Position numbers and translations under genes: made by a program. This document shows positions 10,194-21,999 of a stretch of 64,000 bases of DNA, one piece after another. How positions within the stretch are numbered: position 1 is the stretch's first letter; each line of letters begins with the position of its first letter. Source of the DNA: Thelephora terrestris (lineage: Eukaryota; Basidiomycota; Agaricomycetes; Thelephorales; Thelephoraceae); the NCBI GenBank assembly GCA_015956445.1, contig WIUZ02000004.1:186001-250000 (forward strand), in the 5' to 3' direction. The notes under the pieces are model-generated. The model was not told the origin of the DNA. It saw only the letters and a list, made by a program, of their open reading frames with translations, and did no database searches.

Positions 10194-12246
10194 TCACAGC
10201 CCACGTACTTTCAACTCTATCGACCTTGTGACTGGGTAAACCAAGGCAGCCACGAAGAATGCCAATTCAAACCCAATGTCACCGGTCTTGTTCCCGATCG
10301 GCCCCGTCCACCAGACCTGTTCCATCGCTGGAATAATGACACCGACGGCTACCAGACACGCCCCTAGTGCAGCGAGTCCGGTGGGGAGTTTGCTGGGTGT
10401 GTTCCATGCCTCGTAATCATATGCGCTAAAATCATTCCGCTTGAAAACGAAGTGTTCGACGAGGACGACAGCACAAAACATGGATGCCCAGTATCCCAAA
10501 AGAGCGAGGAAGTTGGTCAGGGTGGCGTAGAATCTATGAGCTCCGACCAGAGACAGGGGAATAATGCTGGGGAGGGCGGTTCAATCAACCACTGGGAACT
10601 TTTGGTTATTTGGGAGTGGACGTACACTGCAGTTGCAGCCAAAGACAGGAGATATCTCGGCAACACGACCAGATGTGGAATTAAGATCTGGAAATTCAGG
10701 GTGATGGAATAGAAAGTAGCGGCAATGTTGGATGCCAAGTTGATCGCGAGTAAAACGACAAGGATCTTCCCAAAAGTGCCTACAGGAGATAACATCGCGG
10801 CCAGCAGGCCGCCAACGTTATCACCTTCGAATCCCGCTGCCCACGATGGGACTGTCGGGGCAGCAATCGCACACGCTGCCCCGAGACACTGGATTGTGAC
10901 CTAGATAATCCTCGTGAGCAGAGTGAATAATCACTGAAACAACATGGGAACCGACGATTGAGGACATAAATCCAAGCATCGAGTAAAGGAAAATTCTCCA
11001 ACTAAAATGCGAATGTCAAATTCTGTGTGAGCTTCGCACTGACAGAAAGCTGACCTAGGTGCATCCGGAGAGTAATACATGGTGAAGTCGGAACCCAGGG
11101 GGGCATAAGTTATCGTAAAGCCGGCAATGACACCAGCGAACGATAAGATCTCCTGGACGGTGGCGGGTGCTGAAGGTGGCGAGGTCAAGTGCTTCCCGCT
11201 CACTCCGAGCGCAACCACGAAGGCAACGAGCACTGGGAACCAAATGATGCGCTCGAACCACATGAGCACCTTGTACCCGCAAAATGAAACCTAACCCAAG
11301 AGTCATGGCGCATCCAGATGTGATTTCGCCTGGGGTAACTCACAACCAGCGATATAACGGCAACTATAACTATTCCCACACTAACAGGGCACTAAGCATC
11401 GGTAATGGGTTCAGAGTAAGAATTAAACATGCATCACTTACCTCCAGCTCAGGTTCCCGTTCGATACGCTTGCCAGTGTCTGACCTCCCAGAATCGAGTT
11501 CAATATGCAGAACCCACACATTCCAATAAGGTTGAGGATGCAGGGCAGTATAACACCGTAATACCTTCATGGATGAAACGGTCATTCCGGTATTCGGTTT
11601 TGTTTGTAATTGTGCTCACCCAAAACTGTATCGTGCTTGACACATTTGTCGGAGACCTGGGTGATTTGAGTTCCAATTACAAGGTGATACCTAAGGTTTC
11701 ATACCTGTTCGCGGACCCCATGTAGCCCTGACATACAACAGAAGACGGTGAGTTTACTCGGCGTTCGAGGAGAAGGGACCGAGGGTGTTTACAAGTATGA
11801 GGGTAGGGCAGCGCAGATGATATTGAAGAATAATATTACTAGGCATGAATCGCGCAGTCCGAGTCCAAAGACCGCGGGACCGAGCGTTCCAGCAGAGAAC
11901 CTGAGCGATGCGTCATTAATCGAGCTGTCGGCGCGAGGATCGGTGAACGAACGAGAGGATGTTAAAGTTCATAGAGAACCAGACAAAGAATATCTTGCTG
12001 TATTGTGTATCCGTTCTATGCTCAGGTGGGACTGGGAGTATACCTGAAATGTCGGGTTCAGTAACTGAATCTCCAATTGCCAGGCCGAGGACTCCGACCG
12101 TACTGACCTCTTGCTTCGACCCCAAGTCTCATCATCGCGCGTGTCCATCGTTTGGAAACCTGGGCACGCTCGACCTCGTCAATGGCTTCCGGGGAATCAG
12201 ATACATCCTCCGGTCGTTTCGACTCGTGACTCGGAGTTGAAACCAT
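10194..12246 (-). CDS. FCY2: purine-cytosine permease (NCS1 family)
   Basis: A plasma-membrane importer of cytosine and purines of the NCS1 family, like yeast FCY2. The cytosolic N-terminus (MVSTPSHESKRPED...) leads into GILPVPPEHRTDTQYSKIFF, the family hallmark, then FSAGTLGPAVFGLGLRDSC, QARYSFGYYGVILPCILN, NSILGGQTLASVSNGNLSW, SFAGVIAGFTITYAPLGSDF, GNIAATFYSITLN-type sequence and MGYWASMFCAVVLVEHFVF. The last segment ends ELKVRGL. About ten hydrophobic segments fit the 12-TM family, and total length is near 520 residues, which is usual. Two very small exons, 11705-11727 and 11620-11656, are required to read LATWGPRTGLRQMCQARYSF. Two GATA-type sites lie upstream, fitting nitrogen control. 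Substrate preference within NCS1 cannot be read from sequence alone. Confidence 0.9.
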
Positions 12247-12443
12247 TGGGGAGAAGAATCCGGGACGGGAAGGGAAGATTGCTTCTGGTCGGGGTTTCCC
12301 GGTCGGAGAATGTAATCATTAAAGCTGAAGTATTAATATCGATATCAGCGTGGGTAGGATATGTCAGCATGGGTTGAGGCTCTGAGAAGGTGCGAGTGGG
12401 ACAACAGGAGAACGACAGAGGGCGGCGCTGATCATAACGGGAA

Positions 12444-12449
12444 CGATAA
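12444..12449 (+). promoter_or_regulatory. GATA-factor-type site (CGATAA)
   Basis: This matches HGATAR, the consensus of fungal nitrogen-regulatory GATA factors (AreA/Nit2/Gln3). It lies about 200 bases upstream of the purine permease start codon. A six-base match arises often by chance. Confidence 0.35.
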
Positions 12450-12648
12450 CGGTCGGCCTTAGAAAGGACATATGGACTCAAAATGGCCGGCAGAGCAACA
12501 AATCGGTCTTGGCATGGAGTTCGGGGGTTGTGCCGGTTATGAACGAACCTGCGCACACAACATCCATCAATTGCCGGAAGCCACCGCGAGGGTAGTAACA
12601 CTCGAGGGTGAGGCGAAAACAGAATGGACCACGCTTTGTGGGACTTGG

Positions 12649-12655
12649 AGATAAG
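12649..12655 (+). promoter_or_regulatory. GATA-factor-type site (AGATAAG)
   Basis: A second HGATAR match, about 400 bases upstream of the purine permease start. AGATAAG is a strong form of the consensus. Binding is inferred only. Confidence 0.35.
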
Positions 12656-13188
12656 AGAACGGAAAACAGGATGGTTGTCTACGGCACACTCATGGGGCTT
12701 TATATACCATTCGTGCTCTTCAATAAAGATCCTAAACAGGAAAAAGACCTTCTTGTTTCTGTTGTCTTCGATTGTGAAGCCTCCTCGTTTGAGGACTGTG
12801 TGATCGCCAAGATTCTAGACTACGAATAGCGCGGCCTAATTCACCCCTCCTCAGTTGTTTCAAGGTTCCTCGTATCAGTGTACGTGGCGATGGTGAGTGT
12901 CAGCCACTCGTGTTGCTAGGAGACGACGAGAGATCAAGGTTGTCGTTGGAGGAACGCGTACTCGATAGAGTCCAGGTACTTATACTCCACAAAATAACCG
13001 AACAAAGGAAAATATACAGAGGATGAGTAAACCAAAAAGGAAGATGGCATACAACACAAATAAAAAAGAATTGAAGCCCAGGAGTGCTGAACGCGATTTC
13101 GATCTTCAGCTCTCTAAGAATGAGAGCGAACAGAAGGAAGCAAGACCGTCTGTAGGGCACCAAATTTCTACGGACTCTCTAGGGTTCG

Positions 13189-14489
13189 TCAAGACGTTAG
13201 CCTATCGTCGACATGACCGAGCTCGCCGGGAGCCTTTCCATACAATTCCGACGAACTCGTGGGAAGCCCATCTGGAAAAGCTCCATCAATACTCGTCGGT
13301 CTTCCTCGACTCCTGAACTGAATGGTCTCGACGTTCCCGGAGACAATCGCGTCGCTCGTCAATGCTGTCTGGTTGGCGACCCGCAAAATAATGAGGAACG
13401 GGGCGATGACCTATTCATGAGTATGTTCAGACAACCATATCCCAGGAGTTATGTGCGCCAGATAAAGGCAGAAACAGTACGAACCTGTGTCTCGGCGAGG
13501 ATTGGGAAGAAGATGTTCGCAACGGGGTCGCCGATGGCCCACGGTCCAATGAACAAGATATAACTAACGGCGTAAAGGGCACAAGACTCTATAAGCATCG
13601 TGACGGCGGTCTTGTACAATCCGCCGGCCCTGGCTGAAGCTCCCAAAGCGTTTCGAACGTTCCTGCTGTGCCGCACGAGTCGCGTGACAATCAGGAGCGT
13701 GAGGAGGACGTTGAGCGAAATGGAAATGGAATAGTATGGAGTGCCGAAGTCGGCTACGGTGACGGAGTCTAACTCGAGGCTGATCGGTCGCGATATTTGG
13801 TAGATGAACGCGATGCCCATGGCTGTTTCAGTGGCGTCAGTGTTCTATTGGCCTTCAGATTACCCCCCACACATACCGAAAGAGGCAAGATACATGAGGC
13901 ATGGGAAGGCAATGACCCAGTAGTTCATGGCATAAGTCACATAGCAGCGATAGAGCTGAAGAAGCGGTCTACGTTAGATAGCTAGCAACTGAGCTGGACA
14001 CATGACTTACCAAAAGACCATCTGCCAGGCAGGTATTCAAATGAAACATGATAGTGGGAACAACGCTGATCGCCTTGGAGTATATGAAAAACTGGTATCC
14101 GAGCGGTCCAGGAGGGAACATGGACGAGTCACCGGGAAACTCTCGGTTATCGATGTAGGAAATGGATTGGATGTCGAGGTTGATCGCCGTGAATATTGTC
14201 ACAAACGAGAACATGGCCGCAGTATGGGCGACCAGGCCCCACCTAACGCCCTCCCTTGTGGGGTAAACCGGATTGAGCAATGCGCCTATACATTGGAAGA
14301 ACAGAACGATAACGATCCCTAAGACGATAGATTAGCCAGACTGAGGGCGAACGAACGGATCGGTGCACCATAGAAGATGGCGCCAACGAGAAACCCGGCA
14401 AAATTTGTCTTCTCCGCGGTGTATAGCCAGGATGGAATCTGTGGAGCGTTCGGATTATTGGACCAAGGCGTACCCCAAGGGTCAGACAT
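13189..14489 (-). CDS. 7-TM membrane protein of a basidiomycete family
   Basis: A full-length paralogue of the gene at 640-1895. The start MSDPWGTPWSNNPNAPQ gives an outside-type N-terminus. Hydrophobic segments follow in order: FALSLAIVLGIVIVLFFQCI, VAHTAAMFSFVTIFTAI, FFIYSKAISVVPTIMFHL, a short segment ending in FPCLMYLASFGM, SISLNVLLTLLIVTRLV, LIESCALYAVSYILFIGPWA and APFLIILRVANQTAL. That makes seven, with introns between most of them. The loop after segment two carries SISYIDNREFPG. The tail is Ser/Gly-rich and ends APGELGHVDDRLTS. Such proteins are common in Agaricomycetes and have no known ligand or function. The start was chosen because the exon begins with a plausible hydrophilic N-terminus, and the next upstream frame lacks membrane character. 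Confidence 0.75.
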
Positions 14490-15097
14490 GGCTCAGACTT
14501 GTGCAACCAAACGGGAGGATAGATTTCGGCGAAGGGCAGGAGGAGAGAGAGGGAGAAGAGTAGAGGGGAAACCGAACTCTGAGCTAGACGAGAGGAGGTG
14601 AAGGAATTGGGCAAGCTGTATCGGGACACCTGATATATGGGCGGCGAACGAGGCGAAGATGAGTTTTTCGTCCGGCAACGTCCGCGGAGTCACGTTCCTT
14701 CTTAGCGTCCGCTGGGGCAGCCATGTTTCACAAACGCCAGTAGCAGGTGCGACAAGATAGGAGACATACGTCCGCCTGCATTCATCGAGTTCGATGTTTG
14801 TGTTTGGTGTCACGAAGGTGTCGATCGGATTGGCGTGGTGGCGGAGTAGATTCCGCCCGATCCCATCAAAAACTATCAGGCCCAAGATCTTACGGCGCAG
14901 CGAGACGTGCAATGGTTGGGTTCAAGAAAGCGGGATCTGGGCGAGCATAGAGTGCGGGCTTTCGAGAGCAGAAAACTAACCACCTTTCAGCAGTAACGAC
15001 CATGCGAAAGAGACTGTTTGATAATCGAATTGCTTGGTACTCCCTCTAAAGTGGCGGCCCAGAAAACCTCCACACCCACTTACTTCCAGAATGGATA
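14490..15097. other. intergenic stretch between 7-TM gene and NOP4
   Basis: Promoter side of the minus-strand 7-TM gene and 3' flank of NOP4, also on the minus strand. A minus-strand open frame (14493-14912) spans part of it, but its composition is not protein-like to me. No repeat or RNA gene was seen. Confidence 0.45.
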
Positions 15098-18095
15098 TCA
15101 GGTCCTCGCTGCCTTTCGCTGTTTTCTCTTCCGTGAGATTATTGACCCGAGTGATGATCCACTTTTGGAAACCTCATCACCCGATTTGGGTTGTTGGACC
15201 CTCTGTCGTTTTTTTGGCCGCTGTGTCTCGTTCAAGTCCTCCTTCTCCTTCTCCTTGCGGTTAGGCAGACCCGTATCCTGCACAAACGTTTAGCAGGGGT
15301 TTTTAAAACCGGAGATAGACAGACCGAGTTCGTTACTTGACGACTCTTTCGACGTTCGGTCACTTGAACGTTTTCGATCGAGAACTCCACGATCAGGGTC
15401 TTGTTTGTTGCTTTCCACCTGTTTCCATCCCTTTGCGCCTCCTCCTTGAGTTTCTTCAATCGCGCCGCTCCTTCCTCTCCACCTCCCTTCTCCTTCCTGA
15501 TAAGCTCGTTCACCTCGGATTTCCACCACCCATTCCATAAATCTCCAACCACTTTGTTGTTGTTTACCCACCGAAGAACTCGCAGTGCGTCTTCATGCTC
15601 ATGCAACTCCAAAAACCCGTACCCTTTGCTCTTACCCTTCCCCGTCAGGACATCCACTTTGCTCGATTCCCTCACGATCTTCGCCTGTTTTACTTTCTGC
15701 CCGCTCTTCTTCCCCTTTCTTGCTTTGCTCTCCTCCGTCACATCCGCCTCTATTTCGACCTGGTCCAGAGGCTCTCGCTCCCCTTTCGTGACTTCCTCCT
15801 CAAATTCGCGGACGGCGTAATTTGCTAGACGTTTGAGCATGTATTCCGTAACACCGACGGGTATTTGTCGCACGCTCAAACGCGTCTTCGATACGTAGAG
15901 CGAAGGATTCGTCCTGAGTAGGTTGCGACGAGCGTTGAACGAATTCATCCGCTTCTCCAGTTCCTCTGCCGGAATAAGATCTGCCACAGGAGAATTGGCC
16001 ATGATCACTGTTCCACATATGCGTCAATGAACAGTTGAACTGGCACGGTGCTTGACCTTACCCCCTTCGCGAAGCAAGTACGCATTCCTCTTGTCCGCCT
16101 TTTCGCGTTTCCTCTCCCCCTCTTCCTTCAGCTTCGTCGCTTCGTCCCTGGTAACTGCCCGCACAACGTCCAACGTCCTGCCGTTCAGAACCAGACCCTG
16201 TGCTAAGCTGGACGAGGGATCAGGAGTAAGTATCGATGGAAGCTTGAACGGGTTTGGCTTTGCCTAGTCGACGCATGTCAGCACCACCAATATATCTCGT
16301 GGCTTGTAGCACGGAACAGAGCATACCTTGGAAGTTGACCCTGTCGTCTCGAGGTGCAGCAGTTCGCTCTTCTCGACCGCCTTGTCTGCGTCTTCGACAT
16401 TCCAAAAGCAGACGAAACCAGTGCCTCTGGATCGACCCGTCTCGTGGTCCATCGTAATACGTGCATAACGGAGCGGGCCAAACGTACGAAAACTATGCGG
16501 TCCAGTGAGTGCCGGGAAAAACGTAGCATGATGAAATTGCTCACAGCACTCTGAGCTCATCTTCGGTGGCTTCAAAGGGGATGTTCCGGACAAATAACGT
16601 CGTTCCTGCCTCGGGTGGAGGCAATTTCGGCTTCTGGAGATTTGCAGCCTTGTCTTCTTCATCTTCCTCGTCCGAGCTGCCTCCGGAGCCTTCCACAGAT
16701 TCAGTGCCCTCCTGTTCTGCACCGGACTCTGACCCCGAGTCGTCTTCACTCTCTTCACTCTCTTCACTGCCTGAGTCATCCTCACCCATTTCTGGGTCGC
16801 CGTCAACTTCCATGCTGGCCTTAGCCTTCTCCCATTTGTCCTTACTTAGCGCCCAATCCACCGCGATGACTCTCCCTACGCCAGCCACTTCCTCTTCTGC
16901 CCCTTCCTGTTCTTTCCTAACTTTCTCTTTGGATATCTTCTCCTCGATCCTCACTTGTTTCTTCTTCTTCTGCTTCGCCTGAACAAGTTGTTCCGCAACA
17001 CCTGCTCGGATTTCCATACCGTTACACTTGTCCAAGGCCCGTTGAGCGTCGCCCTTTGACATCATCCACACAAAGGCGAAGCCCTTTACCCGACCGTCAT
17101 CCGTTTTGGGAATATCGACCGAATGGATGGGGCCGTAAGGGAGGAAGGTAGCTTTGATGTCCTCTTCTTTGATGTCAAAGGGTAGATTTCGAACGATCAG
17201 GCGATTTGCGCGGCTAGGAGCAACTTTGAGGACGGTCTGGGGTTTGACGGAGGATGACGGGGAAGAGACATGGCTGGAAGTGGTTGTGACGGGTTTTTGC
17301 AGGTTTTCAACTCGTTTTTTGAGAGTAGCTGAGATCATCGAGCCTTTGTAGATGTGGGCGTGAAGTTTCTTGACCGCGGCCTGGGCGGTTTCGAAATCAG
17401 AGAATAAAACATGTGCTGGAGTGGTCCCGTCTTTTCAGGCATTCCAAAACATTTCGGAGACGGAGATGAAGACGCACCTTGAGTGAGATCCTCTTCGCCT
17501 GTCTTCAGCTTTACTGGCCACTCGACCTTCTCAGCACCCTCCTGCTTCCGAATTTTTTTCCATAAAACCTTGGCATCGATCGAGGACGGTAGACCGGAAA
17601 TCACGAGGGTCCGGATGGCCAGAGGATCTTTCGGTGTGGAAACGATAGCCCTGGGGTTTTGGGATTTTCCGGAGTCGGCGGGCTTGGCTCGGTCCACAGA
17701 TAACGAAAGACTATCCTTATCTCTGTGCCTCGTTTCTGCTAGCTGGGCGCGTATGGTACGTCCGTCGATCGTGAGACCATCGGAAGAGATTTTCTCCAAC
17801 GCAAGCTGGACATCCTCCTTAATGGCGAAGGAAACGTAGCCCACGCCTTTTGGAACACCAGTGCCCTGCTCGAGAACAACGAAGGCGTTCCTGACGGGTG
17901 CGATGTCGGAGAAGAGGGTTTTCAAGTCGGTGGAGGTTACGGTGTAGGGAAGGTTTGAGACGAAAAGGGTCGATGACCTTGAGTCTTTGGGAATCAGGCG
18001 CGCAACCGTTGTCGAAAGTGATGCGTAGGCGTACCATTCGACTCCTCTCCTCCATCTCTATGTTTCCGCTTCCCCAGTGTAGACTCTGAGGCCAT
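15098..18095 (-). CDS. NOP4: NOP4/RBM28-type nucleolar RNA-binding protein
   Basis: A multi-RRM factor for 60S ribosomal subunit assembly in the nucleolus (yeast Nop4p, human RBM28). Exon 1 reads MASESTLGKRKHRDGG. RRM1 begins STLFVSNLPYTVTSTDLKTL with GVGYVSFAIKEDV as RNP1. A diverged RRM2 has TLVISGLPSSIDAKVLW. RRM3 has RLIVRNLPFDIKEEDIKATF and GRVKGFAFVWMM. A long acidic Glu/Ser/Asp linker (GSEESEESEDDSGSE) follows, then RRM4 with TTLFVRNIPFEATEDELRVL and RSRGTGFVCFWN, and a last RRM-like unit near LSVRQIPVGVTEYMLK with KSKGYGFLELHEHEDAL. The C-terminus is very basic (ISRKRKQRKAART), a nucleolar-type signal. Length of about 890 residues is somewhat above yeast Nop4. The start lies 495 bases from that of divergent DUR3. 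Confidence 0.92.
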
Positions 18096-18590
18096 TGTCG
18101 TAGGGGACGAGCCGCTGAAAGAGTTTTCAATTTTGAAATGATCGGTCCAAGAAGTTCCCACACGACCTTGGTCCGTTACGGGATTGCCATCACGCCGAGA
18201 TATTCTGCATTGGCACTCGCGAGTTACGATAAGCAACTGTCCGTAATGTATCTCACAACAGGGCTAGCTCGAGTGGTAGAGTGGGAAAGTTACCACACCG
18301 GTTACGACACTGACGCCAGAAGGAGAGATATTGAGGGATAGGTCAGCCCACACTTTGGTGAATGAGCATCCGCCATACGCCGATCTTTCCTCGGGTGTTT
18401 CCACTTTTTTTCACCCTCCTTATCTCGAACTCACGCTATTGCATCAATGGGGATGCCCACAGAGATAAGCAACCGTGCCTGTCACTCGAAATCCCGCTTC
18501 CTCGCTCCTATAAAGAACGACGGCCTTCTAGAAGCCCTCTCGTCGCACTCAGCGCCTCCCCTTCCCTCCCCCCTCTTCCCTGCTTGAGAG
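18096..18590. promoter_or_regulatory. divergent promoter between NOP4 and DUR3, with GATA-type sites
   Basis: This 495-base region must drive NOP4 leftward and DUR3 rightward. Three HGATAR-type matches lie in it: CGATAA at 18227-18232, TTATCT (reverse AGATAA) at 18420-18425 and AGATAAG at 18463-18469. The last two fall within 175 bases of the DUR3 start. A TATA box is listed separately. A pyrimidine-rich run (about 18550-18585) precedes the DUR3 ATG, as is common before fungal starts. GATA control of urea transport is established for other fungi; here it is inferred. Confidence 0.55.
18509..18515 (+). promoter_or_regulatory. TATA box of DUR3 (TATAAAG)
   Basis: A good TATA-box match on the plus strand, 82 bases before the DUR3 ATG, a usual fungal spacing. 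Confidence 0.6.
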
Positions 18591-21541
18591 ATGTCTGAGC
18601 CAACTTTACCCCAAGCAGCTGGTTACGGTGTCGGTACGTCGCTTCTTTCCCCGCTCGATCCCCGTTCATGACTGAATACGTGTGTCGCGTGACCAGTTGT
18701 CGGTGTGTATTATTCCTGCATCACTGTTCATACCAGTTCCCTGAACGCGTCTGTGTGCAGGCATCGGTCTCTTCTTCAGCGCGTTCATGGTCGGGTTGAC
18801 CGCCATTCAAACCCGCTACACCGGCTTCTCCCCAAAAAGCGCAGACGAGTTCAACAGTGCATCTAGGAGCGTTAAACCCGGCCTTATTGCCGCGGGCATC
18901 GTCTCTGCGTGGACCTGGGCCGCCACTCTGGTTTGTTCAGTTCTAGCTCCCCGCATTTCCACCGTCTCTAACGAGTTATGTGTTCTGCATGGAAGCTACA
19001 ATCTAGTGCCGTGGCATATAAATACGGAATATCCGGTCCGTGGTGGTATGGCTCTGGCGCGACGATTCAAGTTTTGCTTTTCGCTCAGGTCAGAGTCACT
19101 TTCCCTTATCCCGCGATGTGGGGTAACTTACCTGAACTCGTGGTGATCCCATCAGCTCTCGGCCAAACTTAAACTTAATGCCCCACACGCTTACACTTGG
19201 CTCGAGATCGTCGGTGCTCGTTGGGGAAAACTCGCCCATGGTGTTTTCCTCTTCTTTGGGTGAGTCTTCCTCGAGAGAAAAAAAATCGAGTTCAATTTCC
19301 AACGGATGTATTTTCTTTAGGTTGGCCACGAATGTCATCGTCTCCTCCATGCTTATCTTGGGTGGCTCCGCCACTGTCACTGACCTCACGGGGATGAGCA
19401 CGATCGCCGCATGTTTCTTGATCCCGATTGGTGTGGCTATTTACGTCGTCGTTGGCGGTATGCGGGCCACCCTCCTCTGTGACTAGTGAGACCATCTTTT
19501 TTATGGGACCCATAACACGTATCCTAACTTTCCCATCACAGCACCCATACCACCGTACTATTCGCGATCATCTTCGTCTTCGTCTTCACCGTCTACGCTA
19601 CAAGCAACAAGATTGGAAGCATCAGTAAGATGCACGAACTCTTGACGGCGGCTGCAGAGCAGGCTCCTGTTCCCGGAAATGCTCATGGGAGTTACATCAC
19701 GATGAGGTCCAAGAACGGATTGATCTTTGGTGTTATTAACGTCATTGGAAACTGTGAGAGCCAGATCTCGATTTCGTGCCTCTACTGGCGTTGACTTCTA
19801 AATTCCAGTCGCGACCGTCTTCCAGGACCAAGCTTATTGGCAGAGGGCCATCGCTTCTCGTCCCGCGACCTGTGTCAAGGCTTATCTCCTCGGTGGTCTC
19901 GCATGGTAAGCTGGTACCATTTGTGTCTTCATCTTCTCACGTGTGCCCACAACAGGTTTGCGATCCCATTCATGTTCTCTACGACCCTTGGCCTTTCTGC
20001 TGTTGCCCTTCGTGGCGATCCCTCCATGCGAGTTCTCCTGCCCGCGGACGTGAGCGCGGGTTTACCAGCTCCGTCTGCTGCTGCTGCCTTGTTGGGCAAG
20101 TCTGGCGCTGCCGCTGTCCTCATCGTCTTGTTCTTGGCCGTGACCTCCGCGACCTCTGCGGAACTCATTGCGGTCTCGTCGATCCTGACGTATGACATTT
20201 ACAAGGTAGCCATTTCGTTGTGATTTGATGCTCTCGAGCTGACGTGTGACGCCGTTGCAGAAATACATCAACCCCACAGCCACTGAGGCCCAGGTTCTCA
20301 AGGTTTCTCATGGAGCGGTAAGCGAATCCTGAATTGGTTTCTGGGATACGAAGTTCATCATCGCGTGTTGATAGGTCGCGCTCTTTGCGTTGATTATGGG
20401 TCTGCTTGGGGTAATCTTCTTCTATATCGGGATCTCAATGGGCTGGCTTTATGTCAGTGATTCTTCTGTCCATCTTCGAGGTGGTTAGCTCATTTCTTTC
20501 CGCAGACGTTCATGGGAGTCATCTTGGGTAGCGCCGTCGTTCCGATTGCCTTGGCAATCACATGGAGTAAGGCCAACAAGTGGGGGTGCATTGGCGGTTC
20601 TATCGCAGGATTTATTGCTGGTATCGTCGCATGGCTGGTCACCACCGCTACCCTCAACAACAACGTTATCAATGTTACGGCGAGTCGTGATTTCTGTTTG
20701 TTGTTAGATGGACGATCCTGATGCCTGATTTGGATTTCAGACCAGCGGCGGAGATTATGAAATGCTCGCCGGAAACCTTGCGGCCATCGGTGTAGGAGGA
20801 ATTATTGCCACCGCTTCGTCTTACCTTGTCAGTCACCTTTTTTTTCAATTCGGTACGAAGTTACTTATCGTCGGACAGTGGCCGGAGGACTTTGACTTCG
20901 AGATCACCCGCGCAATCAACGCGCCCGTCACACGACCCCTTCAGGCGCGAGATTCGCCCGAGGTGGATGAGGATGAGAAAAGGAGTAAAGAAGGTGTTGA
21001 AGCTGCAGCGGTCGAGAACGACGAATCCGACAATGAACTCGACCCTGCTGCGTTGCAAAAGGCGTTCCGGTTTGCCGCCTGGAGTTCGGTTGCATTGGTG
21101 GGTCCACCCTCGCCTTCATTTCCGTGAATGGCCTCTGACGCACACCCAGACCGTTATAATGATCATCCTCATTCCGCTTCCGCTATTCTTCTCTTCAACC
21201 ATCTACGGCGTGGCAGGATTGTCAGGCAAGTGAAAAGATTAATACGGCTCCGACGCGTCGCATATTCAAACTGAATTTCCTTTCTTATTGTAGCGTGGGT
21301 GATTATTGGAATGATCTGGACCTTCTGCTCCGCGTTTATCGTGGTCTTGTACCCACTCTGGGAATCCAGAGCAGCCCTTGTTCAGATCGCAACGGGAGTC
21401 GTCAAGGTACAAAGTTCTTCTTATCGCCCTGCGCTCGCGATCGTTCCGCTGAACATCTTTTTTTCTTGTTGTGATGTGTAGGACATCTTTTCTCCCGGAA
21501 GCGGAAAGTTCAAGGGTCACACAGAGACCTCCAAGTCGTGA
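18591..21541 (+). CDS. DUR3: urea/proton symporter DUR3
   Basis: A plasma-membrane urea (and polyamine) importer of the sodium:solute symporter superfamily. The first exon reads [14 protein letters not shown]. The core then reads [75 protein letters not shown]-like sequence, [59 protein letters not shown] and [20 protein letters not shown], all typical of DUR3. About 14 short introns split it, and the product is about 700 residues, the family norm. A hydrophilic acidic loop ([16 protein letters not shown]) sits before the last two TM segments, with Lys residues that could be ubiquitylation sites. A six-base exon at 18697-18702 appears to restore the usual GYGVVVGIG. The C-terminus is [14 protein letters not shown]. 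Confidence 0.93.
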
Positions 21542-21999
21542 GATGAAGTTGAGGATGCTTGTAGACCGTTTGTCAAATTGAACTTGTTTATTTGGTTCGG
21601 TTGTTGTTGAATACACGAGATCAGGATTTAGTCAACTTTGCGGAAAGCCGAGAGAGTACTTACAGACACAGAGCGCCCCCTCGGCTCGCCGGTACCGGCT
21701 ATGCTTTGCATGCTGTGGCTGAATGCTTGAGGAGAAAGTTGTCGACAGATGAAGCCACCCGAAAGAATGGGTAGGGGAGCCTGAACTTCGCGACTGTTAT
21801 GAATGTCTTCGGCCAGCCGAAATGGATCTTCCACTTCTATCGTGCCTGTATCCCCACGGATTGACAAAAGATGCGCCGTCCAACCACATATTCCAGTTTT
21901 ATTCATAAGGGTGACACACGGAACGTCATCCTTACAATCTCCCTCCCTCTCCCTCCTTCCACTCTTCCCTCCTCTTGCCCTCATATTTCTTGTGCATAG
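21542..21999. other. intergenic stretch before the first P450
   Basis: Contains the DUR3 3' flank and the P450 promoter. A long pyrimidine-rich run, about 21940-21975, lies just before the P450 start codon. No clear TATA box and no gene. Confidence 0.5.

Larger units (their letters stand above)
12247..13188. other. intergenic stretch upstream of the purine permease
   Basis: Holds the permease promoter and, at its right end, the 3' flank of the minus-strand 7-TM gene. Two HGATAR-type sites are listed separately. I see no convincing gene. A hydrophobic minus-strand frame at 12900-13163 lies just past the 7-TM stop codon and looks like untranslated sequence. Confidence 0.5.

Noticed and set aside
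12900-13163. Hydrophobic minus-strand frame just downstream of the 7-TM stop codon.
   Set aside because: It looks like 3' untranslated sequence; no link to the 7-TM gene and no family similarity that I can see.
14493-14912. 139-codon minus-strand frame upstream of the second 7-TM gene.
   Set aside because: No membrane segment or motif; it lies in the promoter region of that gene.
18255-18312. tRNA-like stretch beginning GGGCTAGCTCGAGTGGTAGA.
   Set aside because: The first part resembles an A box, but there is no matching B box or foldable acceptor and T-arm.
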